Origin: Reyranella sp.
GTDB taxonomy: Bacteria; Pseudomonadota; Alphaproteobacteria; Reyranellales; Reyranellaceae
Direction: 5' to 3'
NCBI RefSeq assembly: GCF_030651995.1
Contig: NZ_JAUSBN010000020.1
Location: forward strand, 1-64,000
DNA length: 64,000 nt
Below the pieces are notes generated by a model, which saw nothing but the letters and a program-made list of their open reading frames with translations, searched no databases and was not told the origin of the DNA. The position numbers were made by a program, and so were the translations under genes. How positions within the stretch are numbered: position 1 is the stretch's first letter; every line of letters starts with the position of its first letter. Below, in pieces: positions 34,393-42,064 of this stretch.

Positions 34393-35277
34393 ATGCAACG
34401 CCGCCTAGCCGCCATCGTCCATGCCGACCTCGCCGGGTTCACCCGGATGATGGAAGGCGCCGAGACACGCACGTTCCGCCATCTCAAGTCGGCCCAGATC
34501 GAAGTCTGGCGGCCGGCCATCGACGCTGGACGCGGCCGGCTCGTCGGTACGGCGGGTGATGCCATGCTGGCAGAGTTCGGCTCAGCCGTCTCGGCGGTTG
34601 CGGCGGCCATCGACATCCAGGAGCGGATGGCGCAGTTCAACGATTTGCTCAGCGAGGAGCAGCGCATGCTGTTCCGCGTCGGCGTGCATCTCGGTGAAGT
34701 CATCATCGACGACGAGGACCAGAACATCTTCGGCGACGGCGTCAACCTGGCCGCCCGCATCCAGACGCTGGCGGAGCCCGGCGGCATCGCGGTCTCGCGC
34801 GCGGTCCGCGATCTCGTCGAGCTGCGCACCGAGTACGCCTTCCATGACGGCGGCGAGCATCAGTTGAAGAACGTCAGCCGGTCGGTGCAGGTGTTCCATG
34901 TGCGTGCGGCGAAGCTCGTGGCTCCCGGTACGACGACGCGCATGGTGCCGCAGATCACCCTGCGCTTCGAGGGGCCCGACTCGGCCGGCCGCAAGCACGC
35001 GTTCGAAGTGTCGATGGAGAAGCTCGTCGGCCAGTCGAAAGGCATGTGCATCGGCCGCGCCGCCGACCAGTGCGAACTCGTCGTACCGCATCCGACCGTG
35101 TCGCGGCGGCATGCCAAGCTGAGCGTCGCCGGCGAGGCGCTGCAGGTCGAGGATCTCGGCTCGACCAACGGCACTTCGGTCAATGGCACGATCCTCAAGG
35201 CGGGCGCGCCGACTGCCCTGCAGGCAGGATCGAAGTTGCGGCTCGGCGATGTCGAGCTGGTCGTTCATCACACCTAG
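34393..35277 (+). CDS. Class III nucleotide cyclase fused to an FHA domain
   Basis: The 294-residue cytosolic protein joins a class III adenylate/guanylate cyclase catalytic domain (about 1-170) to a phosphothreonine-binding FHA domain (about 195-294). The metal-binding aspartates are Asp12 (HADLAGF) and Asp56 (GDAMLAEF). Transition-state Asn118 and Arg122 are in GDGVNLAAR. The purine-recognition positions look atypical: Gly near residue 52 and Asn111, where Lys and Asp are usual in adenylate cyclases. The FHA core is intact, with Gly221-Arg222, Ser237, His240 and Asn259-Gly260. A Ser/Thr kinase gene starts 15 nt downstream, so the FHA domain may read phosphothreonine made by that kinase. Confidence 0.88.
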   Translation: MQRRLAAIVHADLAGFTRMMEGAETRTFRHLKSAQIEVWRPAIDAGRGRLVGTAGDAMLAEFGSAVSAVAAAIDIQERMAQFNDLLSEEQRMLFRVGVHLGEVIIDDEDQNIFGDGVNLAARIQTLAEPGGIAVSRAVRDLVELRTEYAFHDGGEHQLKNVSRSVQVFHVRAAKLVAPGTTTRMVPQITLRFEGPDSAGRKHAFEVSMEKLVGQSKGMCIGRAADQCELVVPHPTVSRRHAKLSVAGEALQVEDLGSTNGTSVNGTILKAGAPTALQAGSKLRLGDVELVVHHT

Positions 35278-35292
35278 CGGCGTGGACCGCCC

Positions 35293-37179
35293 ATGAACGA
35301 GCCCACGACCCTGTCAGGCGCCACACCGCCCGAGGTCGACTACGTCTCGCTGAAGGCTGGTCAGCTGATCGGCCGCTACGAGATCGTGTCGGTGCTGGGA
35401 CAGGGCGGCTTCGGCATCACTTATCGCGCCCGCGACGTGCAACTGGGCCGTGAGGTCGCGATCAAGGAGTACCTGCCGTCGGCATTGGCGGTGCGCCAGG
35501 ACGGCTCCACGGTGTTGCCGCGCACGACCAAGATGGCCGATGATTTCGGCTGGGGTCGCGACCGCTTCGTCACAGAAGGGCGGACTCTCGCCAGCCTCCA
35601 TCGCGTGCCGGCGATCGTGCAGGTCTTCGATTTCCTCGAGGCCAACGGCACGGCCTACATCGTGATGGAGCTCCTGAGCGGCGCGACGCTCGAGGACCGC
35701 ATCAACACCGGCGGCAAGCTGAAGCCCGAGGAAGTCGATCGCATCCTGTGGCCGCTGCTGGACGGCCTCGAGCAGGTCCATGCGGCGGGCTTCCTGCATC
35801 GCGACATCAAGCCGGCGAACATCCTGCTCGACGCTGCCGGCAATCCGACCCTGATCGATTTCGGCGCTTCGCGCGCGGCCATGGTCGGCCGGACGGCGGC
35901 GATGACGGCGATCTTCACGCCGGGATATGCCGCAGCAGAACAGATGACGTCGGCCAAGCAGGGGCCGTGGACGGACATCTACGGTCTCGCCGCCACGATC
36001 TATCACGCCATTGCCGGCAAGGCACCGCCCAACGCCTTCGACCGCATGCTGGACGACACCTACGAGCCGCTCGGCAAGCTGGCGCCGTCGGGTTTCTCGC
36101 CGGGTTTGCTGGCCGGCGTCGATGCCGGCCTGACGGTGGCGGCGCGCGACCGTCCGCAATCGATTGCCGGCTGGCGGCCGATCCTCGGCATGACTTCGGC
36201 GCCGGAGCCCGGCGCGACGATGGTCATGGGCAAGGCCGACGAGGCACCGGCCGTGCGCGTGTCGGTTTTGGGTCCCGCCGCGACGGCATCCACCATGGCG
36301 CCTCCGTCGGCAGCGAAGTCACGCACCGGCCTGTGGGCCGGACTTGCGGCCGTCGTACTGCTGGCGATGGGGGGTGGCGGCTACTATGCGATGGCCACGC
36401 GCGGGCCCGACCCGGAGATGGTGAAGGTGCGCGCCGCGGCCGAAGCGGCCGAGGAGGCGCGGCGCAAGGCGGCAGAGGAAGCCGACAGGCTGCGTGCCGA
36501 GAAGGCCGACCAGGAAGCCAGGGCAAAGGCCGAGCAGGAAGCGAAAGCGAAGGCTGCGCAGGACGCCAAGGCCAAGGCCGATCTCGAGGCGCAGGCCGAA
36601 GCTGCCCGACGCCAGTTCGAGGAGGATACCCGCCGCAAGGTCGAGGCGGAGATCGCCGAGAAGAAGCGCGCCGAAGAGGAAGCCCAGCGCAAGGCCGACG
36701 AGGAAGCTGCGGCCCGCCAGAAGGCGATCGAGGAAGCGCGCAAGGCCATCGAGTTCGTTGCCGGCAACTTCGACCATTTCGGCAAGACGCTGATGATGAT
36801 CGGCCTCAAGGATCGGCCGGGCGAGATCAGGTTGCAGGGCGTCGATAGCGTCGACGATCCGGCGCTGCACAAGCTCGCAGCCGACGCGCTGGCTGCCCAG
36901 CCGCGCAACCTGCGCTGCCGGCAGACCGATCGCCTGACCGACGGCACACCGCTCTATCGCTGCCTGATCACCAAACGAAACTCCAAGGATCCGCTCGCCG
37001 ACATTCCGGACTCCGATCGCGACGACCTCGCGCTCGTCCTGGTCCGGACCGGCCTGCTGCTGGCCTCGTGCGACGCTCCGCGCTCCTACGCGGATGCGGA
37101 GGACGACGCTCGTGGCGGCAAGCAATATCTCTGGAGTAGAGTGAATGTCCCTGAATACAAAAGGAGATGCACCAGATGA
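35293..37179 (+). CDS. Membrane Ser/Thr protein kinase with coiled coil and nuclease-like C-terminal domain
   Basis: This is a 628-residue Hanks-type kinase. Residues 29-300 form the catalytic domain: glycine loop GQGGFG (36-41), Lys58 in VAIKEY, HRDIKPAN (169-176), DFG (189-191) and a PGYAAAEQ activation-segment end. A Pro/Ala linker leads to one transmembrane helix (about 346-366). A long Ala/Glu/Lys-rich coiled coil follows (about 377-487). The last 140 residues carry an SNase-like pattern: IRLQGVDS, DLALVLVRTGLLLA, then Y-x-x-AE-x-x-AR and YLW near the end. With the usual topology the tail would be periplasmic. It shares a 4-nt ATGA overlap with the next gene and starts 15 nt after the cyclase-FHA gene. 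Confidence 0.9.
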   Translation: MNEPTTLSGATPPEVDYVSLKAGQLIGRYEIVSVLGQGGFGITYRARDVQLGREVAIKEYLPSALAVRQDGSTVLPRTTKMADDFGWGRDRFVTEGRTLASLHRVPAIVQVFDFLEANGTAYIVMELLSGATLEDRINTGGKLKPEEVDRILWPLLDGLEQVHAAGFLHRDIKPANILLDAAGNPTLIDFGASRAAMVGRTAAMTAIFTPGYAAAEQMTSAKQGPWTDIYGLAATIYHAIAGKAPPNAFDRMLDDTYEPLGKLAPSGFSPGLLAGVDAGLTVAARDRPQSIAGWRPILGMTSAPEPGATMVMGKADEAPAVRVSVLGPAATASTMAPPSAAKSRTGLWAGLAAVVLLAMGGGGYYAMATRGPDPEMVKVRAAAEAAEEARRKAAEEADRLRAEKADQEARAKAEQEAKAKAAQDAKAKADLEAQAEAARRQFEEDTRRKVEAEIAEKKRAEEEAQRKADEEAAARQKAIEEARKAIEFVAGNFDHFGKTLMMIGLKDRPGEIRLQGVDSVDDPALHKLAADALAAQPRNLRCRQTDRLTDGTPLYRCLITKRNSKDPLADIPDSDRDDLALVLVRTGLLLASCDAPRSYADAEDDARGGKQYLWSRVNVPEYKRRCTR

Positions 37180-37727
37180 CTGCAGTGACTGCTGACACGG
37201 CCTTCTTCTCCGGCAGGAAGATCGTCGTCCGGATCGTAGGCGTGGTTGCAGCCCTCGGGCTCGTGGCCGCCTGCACGAACGATCGCGGTCAGCCGACCAA
37301 CCAGACGACCGGCACCGTCATGGGCGCGGCGCTGGGTGGCGTCGTCGGTGGTCTCGCCTTTGGGTCGGTCGGCGGCGCGGTCGGTGGTGCGCTGGTGGGT
37401 GGACTGGCCGGCAATCTGGTCGGTCGCGCGCTGGATGAGCAGGAGCGTCGCCGTCTGGCCGAAGCCACGCAGTATGCGTTCGTCGCCGATAACAACGTGC
37501 CGACCACCTACACGGTCGAGCCGGCCAAGACCTCCTCGTCGGCCGCGCCGACGGCACCGCCGACCGTGGTGAGCGCCAAGCCGGTCGCACCCGCGACCAG
37601 CCGCGCCGATGGCAGCACCTGCCGCCCGATCGAGCTGACGGCAACCAAGAATGGCCAGACCACGACCGAGACGACGACCTTCTGCAAGTCGGCCGGCTCG
37701 CAGGAGCTGAAGCCCGTCTCCGTCTGA
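37176..37727 (+). CDS. Glycine-zipper lipoprotein
   Basis: This is a 183-residue predicted lipoprotein. I chose the ATG at 37176, nine bases after AAGGAG and overlapping the kinase stop; an ATG at 37167 abuts the ribosome-binding site. A signal helix (about 15-32) ends in the lipobox VAAC with Cys33 as lipidation site. A glycine-zipper segment, rich in GG pairs (about 45-80), resembles 17-kDa-antigen/SlyB-type outer-membrane lipoproteins. The C-terminal half is Thr/Ala/Pro-rich with two cysteines. It is translationally coupled to the kinase and may be its envelope partner or substrate. Confidence 0.85.
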   Translation: MTAVTADTAFFSGRKIVVRIVGVVAALGLVAACTNDRGQPTNQTTGTVMGAALGGVVGGLAFGSVGGAVGGALVGGLAGNLVGRALDEQERRRLAEATQYAFVADNNVPTTYTVEPAKTSSSAAPTAPPTVVSAKPVAPATSRADGSTCRPIELTATKNGQTTTETTTFCKSAGSQELKPVSV

Positions 37728-37745
37728 TCCACCGACATTTTCGTG

Positions 37746-37778
37746 AACGGCCGGCGGTTACTGACCGCCGGCCGTTTT
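37746..37778 (+). terminator. Intrinsic terminator of the cyclase-kinase-lipoprotein operon
   Basis: A 13-bp perfect stem (AACGGCCGGCGGT / ACCGCCGGCCGTT) with a 5-nt loop runs into TTTT, 18 nt after the lipoprotein stop. Confidence 0.9.
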
Positions 37779-37840
37779 CGCATGCGGTGGACTGGCCGGA
37801 TCGACACAACTCGGTCATTTTCCTGAGCGAGGAGAGAGAC

Positions 37841-38707
37841 ATGGCAGGTAATCCACAGGCAGCGAAACTGCGTGACCTTCTGGCGCGGGGCGATTTCATC
37901 CTGGCGCCGGGCATCTATGACGGTATTTCCGCGCGTGTCGCGGACCGCATGGGCTTTCCCGCGCTCTACATGACGGGCTATGGCGCCACGGCCTCGATGC
38001 TGGGCCTGCCAGACGCGGGCCTCGCGACCTATTCCGACATGCTCGGCCGCGCCGAGATGATCTGTTCGGTGGTCGAGACGCCGCTGATCGCCGATGCCGA
38101 CACCGGCTATGGCGGGCTTCTGAACGTCCAGCGCACGATCCGCGGTTACGAGGCGGCAGGGGTCGCCGCGATTCAGATCGAAGACCAGGAGATGCCCAAG
38201 AAGTGCGGCCATACGCCGGGACGGCGCGTGGTGCCGGCCGAGGACATGGCGCTCAAGATCAGGGTCGCGGCGGACGCGCGCCGCCACGAGGAGACGCTGA
38301 TCGTGGCGCGCACGGATGCGCGCACGGCGCTGGGGCTCGATGAGGCGCTGCGCCGCGCCAGGCTCTACGAGGAGGCTGGCGCCGACATCATCTTCGTCGA
38401 ATCGCCGGAGAGCGAAGCCGAGCTGGAGCGAATCGGCAAGGAAGTGAGCAAGCCGCTGCTCGCCAACATGGTCGAGTTCGGCAAGACGCCGCGCGCCGAG
38501 GTCGAGCGGCTGAAGAAATGGGGCTTCGACCTCGCGATCTATCCGGTGCTGGGCTTGAGCGTCGCCGCCGAGGCGATGAGGCGGTCTTTCGCGCACCTCA
38601 AGGACAGCGGTACCAGCGTGGGCGATCCGTTGCCGCAATACCAGGACATCCACGGGCTGATGGGATTCCCCGAGGTCTGGGACTTCGAAAAGCGTTGGGC
38701 GACATGA
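37841..38707 (+). CDS. Isocitrate lyase/PEP mutase family enzyme
   Basis: This 288-residue TIM-barrel protein is of the ICL/PEPM superfamily, which cleaves or forms C-C or C-P bonds next to carboxylates. The metal-binding DADTGYGG has Asp85 and Asp87, and IQIEDQ has Glu114. KKCGHTPGR has the lyase-type catalytic Cys122. The cysteine motif favours a lyase such as methylisocitrate, isocitrate or dimethylmalate lyase over a phosphonomutase, but the substrate is not determined. I chose the ATG at 37841 after GAGGAGAGAGAC. The next gene overlaps its stop by 4 nt. Confidence 0.85.
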   Translation: MAGNPQAAKLRDLLARGDFILAPGIYDGISARVADRMGFPALYMTGYGATASMLGLPDAGLATYSDMLGRAEMICSVVETPLIADADTGYGGLLNVQRTIRGYEAAGVAAIQIEDQEMPKKCGHTPGRRVVPAEDMALKIRVAADARRHEETLIVARTDARTALGLDEALRRARLYEEAGADIIFVESPESEAELERIGKEVSKPLLANMVEFGKTPRAEVERLKKWGFDLAIYPVLGLSVAAEAMRRSFAHLKDSGTSVGDPLPQYQDIHGLMGFPEVWDFEKRWAT

Positions 38708-39000
38708 ACGGCAAGCAGTTCCTCGAACTTCTGTCGCGCCTGCCGGCCCGTGTCTGGATCCAGGCGATCCTGGGACTGATTGGTTTCGTCGTGCTGGCGG
38801 TGCTGGGCTTTGCGGTGATCGCCGGCGTCGCCGCGGTCGCGCTCGTGCTGCTGCTGGCGTTCAAGGCGAAGGCCTGGATCCTGAGCTTCTTCCGCCGCGA
38901 CGTGGAGCCCGCTCCCCCGGCCCGCCATCACGACGGCAAGGTCACCGACGTCCAGTTCGAGATCGTCGACCGGACGAATGACCGCACGCCGCGGCCTTAA
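38704..39000 (+). CDS. Small membrane protein of unknown function
   Basis: This is a 98-residue protein I do not recognise. A basic/amphipathic start (MNGKQFLELLSRLPARVW) precedes a long hydrophobic stretch (about residues 19-55) that could form one long or two short membrane helices. A polar C-terminal tail ends in DRTNDRTPRP. The ATG overlaps the ICL/PEPM stop as ATGA, so the two are translated together. It is followed by a palindromic repeat and a convergent gene. Confidence 0.7.
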   Translation: MNGKQFLELLSRLPARVWIQAILGLIGFVVLAVLGFAVIAGVAAVALVLLLAFKAKAWILSFFRRDVEPAPPARHHDGKVTDVQFEIVDRTNDRTPRP

Positions 39001-39086
39001 GAACTCCGTCGCCTCGACCGGAGCGCCGCAGGCGCGGAGCGGAGAGGCCTTTGCTCTACAAATAGCCGCCAAATAGTAGAGAGAAG

Positions 39087-39129
39087 GTCTCTCCGCTACG
39101 CCTCGCTGCGCGAGGCGTAGCGGAGAGAC
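39087..39129. repeat. Long perfect palindrome between convergent genes
   Basis: Bases 39087-39105 are the exact reverse complement of 39111-39129 (19 bp), and the flanking loop bases C/G extend the stem to 20 bp around TGC. It sits in the 141-nt gap between the convergent small membrane protein and FAD oxidase genes. There is no T-run on either strand. It may act as a bidirectional terminator or belong to a dispersed REP-like family. A related, imperfect GC-rich inverted sequence (GGAGCG..CGCAGGCGCGGAGCGG) lies at about 39019-39043. Confidence 0.75.
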
Positions 39130-39141
39130 GACGGTACTCTT

Positions 39142-40572
39142 CTAAACCCGGACGATCTTTCCCGGGTTCATCAGGTTCTGCGGGTCGAGCGCGCGCTTGA
39201 TCGTGCGCATCGTGTCGATCTCGACCTGGCTGCGATAGTGGGCGAGCTCGTCGATCTTGAGCAGACCGATGCCGTGCTCGGCCGAGATCGAGCCGCCGTA
39301 GCTCACGACCAGATCGTAGATCGCAGCCGTCACTGCCCGGGCATGCGGCGCGAAGCGGGCCTTGTCCCAGCCGGCCGGCGCCTGGCAGTTGAAATGGAGG
39401 TTGCCGTCGCCGACATGACCGAAGGTCACCGGGCGGCACTCGGGCAGCGCCTTCTTCATCGCCGCCAGGCCTTCGGTGACGAAGGAAGGGATCCGGCTCA
39501 CCGCGACGGAGATGTCGTGCTTCACGGACGGGCCTTCCTTCTTGGAGGCTTCCGTGTGGTTCTCGCGCAAGGCCCACAGCGCGCGGGCCTGCGTCTCGTT
39601 CTGGGCGATGGTCGCGTCGAGCACGAGGCCCTGTTCCATGGCTTCGCCGAGATAGGCTTCCATCTTTTCGCGCAGGCCGCCCGCGTTCTCGCCGTCGCGA
39701 CGCGCGCGGGTCGAGGACCATTCGAGCAGAACGTACCAGTCGTGGCGCTCGGCCAGAGGATCGGCCGCGCCCGGAATGTGCTGCAGCACCAGGTCGATGC
39801 CCTGGCGGCCCATCAGCTCGCAGGAGGTGACGTTGTCCTCGGACGCCGCATGCGCGCCGCTCAGCAGGGCGACGGCGGCCTCGGGCGAGGGGACGGCAAC
39901 CCAGGCGGTCGCAATGTCCTTGGGCTTGGGCCACAGCTTCAGCACCGCGCGCGTGATGATGCCCAGGGTGCCCTCGGCGCCGAGATAGAGGTCGCGCAGG
40001 TCGTAGCCGGTATTGTCCTTCTTGAGCGCCCGCAGGCCGTTCCAGATCTCGCCCTGGGGCGTCACCACTTCGAGGCCGAGCACGAGCTGGCGGGCGTTGC
40101 CGTAGTGCAGCACCTGCACGCCGCCGGCATTGGTCGAGAGGTTACCGCCGATCGAGCAGCTTCCTTCGGCGGCCAGCGACAGCGGGAACAGCCGGTCGTT
40201 CGCCGCCGCCGTTTCCTGGACGGTCTTCAGGATGACGCCCGCCTCGACCGTCATCGTGTAGCCGATCGGATCGATGTCGGTGATGCGCGTCATGCGGTTG
40301 AGCGATAGGACGATCTCGCGGCCCTTCTCGTGCGGGATGCCACCGCCGACCAGGCCGGTATTGCCGCCCTGCGGCACCACCGAGACCTTCTCCGCCGCGC
40401 AGAGCTTCACGACATCCGCGACTTCCTGCGTATTGGCCGGCCGCACCACGGCCAACGCGTTGCCCACGAAGCTCTCGCGCCAGTCGGTGACGTAGGGGTG
40501 CTTGCCCTGATCGTCGACGATCAGGCCCTTGTCGCCGACGATGGCACGCAGTTTCTCGACGAAGTCGGTCAT
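39142..40572 (-). CDS. FAD-linked oxidase, glycolate/2-hydroxyglutarate dehydrogenase type (downstream paralogue)
   Basis: This is a 476-residue flavoprotein of the GlcD/D2HGDH group, which oxidises D-2-hydroxy acids. The N-terminal PCMH-type FAD domain has VVPQGGNTGLVGGG and GGNLSTNAGGVQVLHYGN. The C-terminal domain has the metal-binding GHVGDGNLHFN and AEHGIGLLK near the end. Its start overlaps the stop of the upstream paralogue by one base (TGATG), so the pair forms an operon. Which 2-hydroxy acid is used is unknown. Confidence 0.9.
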   Translation of the reverse strand: MTDFVEKLRAIVGDKGLIVDDQGKHPYVTDWRESFVGNALAVVRPANTQEVADVVKLCAAEKVSVVPQGGNTGLVGGGIPHEKGREIVLSLNRMTRITDIDPIGYTMTVEAGVILKTVQETAAANDRLFPLSLAAEGSCSIGGNLSTNAGGVQVLHYGNARQLVLGLEVVTPQGEIWNGLRALKKDNTGYDLRDLYLGAEGTLGIITRAVLKLWPKPKDIATAWVAVPSPEAAVALLSGAHAASEDNVTSCELMGRQGIDLVLQHIPGAADPLAERHDWYVLLEWSSTRARRDGENAGGLREKMEAYLGEAMEQGLVLDATIAQNETQARALWALRENHTEASKKEGPSVKHDISVAVSRIPSFVTEGLAAMKKALPECRPVTFGHVGDGNLHFNCQAPAGWDKARFAPHARAVTAAIYDLVVSYGGSISAEHGIGLLKIDELAHYRSQVEIDTMRTIKRALDPQNLMNPGKIVRV

Positions 40573-42041
40573 CAGAGTCGCAGCACCTTGCCGGGGTTCA
40601 TGATGTTCTTCGGATCGAGCGCCCGCTTGATCGTGCGCATCGTGTCGAGCTCGATCCGGCTGCGGTAATGCGCGAGCTCGTCGAGCTTGTCGATGCCGAT
40701 GCCGTGCTCGGCCGAGATCGAGCCGTCGAGGCTCGTTACCAGGTCGTTCACCGCGCGGGTGATGGCAGGCGAGTACTGGCTGAGCGTCGGCCGGTCCATG
40801 CCCTTCGGTCCCATGAAGGAGAAGTGGATGTTGCCGTCGCCGATATGGCCGAGCGGGTAGGGGCGGATGCTGGGCAGGATGTCGAGCGCGGCCTTGAGAC
40901 CACGTTCGATGAACTCCGGCACCTTGGAGATCGAGACCGAGATGTCATAGCTGAGACCCGGTCCTTCGGCGCGCGAGGCGGGGGCGACCGATTCGCGGAT
41001 CACCCACATGTTGCGTGCCTGCGCCTCGCTCTGGGCGATGACGGCGTCGAGCACCCTGCCGGCTTCCATCTGGTCGGCGAGGAACTGCTCCATCTTCTCC
41101 GACATGCCCTCGGCACCTTCGGCCTTGGGACGCGCCGAGGTCCATTCGAGCAGCAGGAACCACTGCGTGTCCGCCTTCAGCGGATCCTGCGTGCCTGGGA
41201 TGTTGCGCAGGACCATGTCGGTGCAGGTCCGGCTCATGAGTTCGCACGAGCCGACATTGTCTTCCGACGCGCCGTGCGCCTCCGACAGGATCTCGATGGC
41301 GGCCTGCGGATCGCGGATGGCGAGCCAGGCGGTGGCCACGTCCTTGGAGGCCGGCCAGAGCTTGAGAACCGCCTTGGTGATGATGCCGAGCGTGCCTTCG
41401 GCGCCCATGAACAGGTGCTTGAGGTCGTAGCCGGTATTGTCCTTCTTGAGGGCGCGCAGGCCGTTCCAGATGTCGCCGTTGGGCAGCACCACCTCGAGGC
41501 CCATGACGAGGTTGCGCGCATTGCCGTAGCGCAGCACCTGCACACCGCCGGCATTGGTCGAGAGATTGCCGCCGATCATGCAGGAGCCCTGGGCGCCCAG
41601 GAACAGCGGGAAGAAGCGGTCATGGCTGGCCGCAGTTTCCTGCAGCGTCTGCAGCACGCAACCGGCCTCCACGGTCATCGAATAGCCGACCGGGTCGACG
41701 TTCAGCACCTTGTTCATGCGGCCGACCGACAGGACGATGCCGGTGTGCGAGGGCCAGGGCGTCGCGCCGCCCATCAGACTGGTGTTGCCGGCCTGGGGCA
41801 CGATGGCGATGCCGTTGTCATGGCAGAGCTTCACGACCTTCGAGACTTCCTCGACATTGGCCGGCCGCACCACGACGGCCGCGTTGCCCACGATCGAGCC
41901 GCGCCAGTCGGTGACGAAGGGCTGCTTGCCCTGATCGTCGACGATCAGGCCCTTGTCGCCCACGATGGCGCGCAGGCTTTCGAGGATCGCGGGCGTGACG
42001 GGCGACGTCGGAATGGTCGGGGGGATGGCGGTATCGGGCAT
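40572..42041 (-). CDS. FAD-linked oxidase, glycolate/2-hydroxyglutarate dehydrogenase type (upstream paralogue)
   Basis: This 489-residue protein has the same architecture as its downstream neighbour. It shares stretches such as RAIVGDKGLIVDDQGK and the GGNLSTNAGGVQVLRYGNARN region, so the two arose by tandem duplication. It has GHIGDGNIHFSF and AEHGIGIDKLDEL for the C-terminal metal/active site. About 17 extra Pro/Thr-rich residues lead the N-terminus. GAGGAAACG lies just upstream of the ATG. The divergence between copies suggests different substrates or partners. Confidence 0.9.
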   Translation of the reverse strand: MPDTAIPPTIPTSPVTPAILESLRAIVGDKGLIVDDQGKQPFVTDWRGSIVGNAAVVVRPANVEEVSKVVKLCHDNGIAIVPQAGNTSLMGGATPWPSHTGIVLSVGRMNKVLNVDPVGYSMTVEAGCVLQTLQETAASHDRFFPLFLGAQGSCMIGGNLSTNAGGVQVLRYGNARNLVMGLEVVLPNGDIWNGLRALKKDNTGYDLKHLFMGAEGTLGIITKAVLKLWPASKDVATAWLAIRDPQAAIEILSEAHGASEDNVGSCELMSRTCTDMVLRNIPGTQDPLKADTQWFLLLEWTSARPKAEGAEGMSEKMEQFLADQMEAGRVLDAVIAQSEAQARNMWVIRESVAPASRAEGPGLSYDISVSISKVPEFIERGLKAALDILPSIRPYPLGHIGDGNIHFSFMGPKGMDRPTLSQYSPAITRAVNDLVTSLDGSISAEHGIGIDKLDELAHYRSRIELDTMRTIKRALDPKNIMNPGKVLRL

Positions 42042-42064
42042 CGTTTCCTCTCTTTGACGGCAGA

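Noticed and set aside
37841..38707. Assigning this gene as prpB (methylisocitrate lyase)
   Set aside because: The KKCGH motif fits, but no prpC or prpD gene is nearby and the superfamily has several lyases with the same motif.
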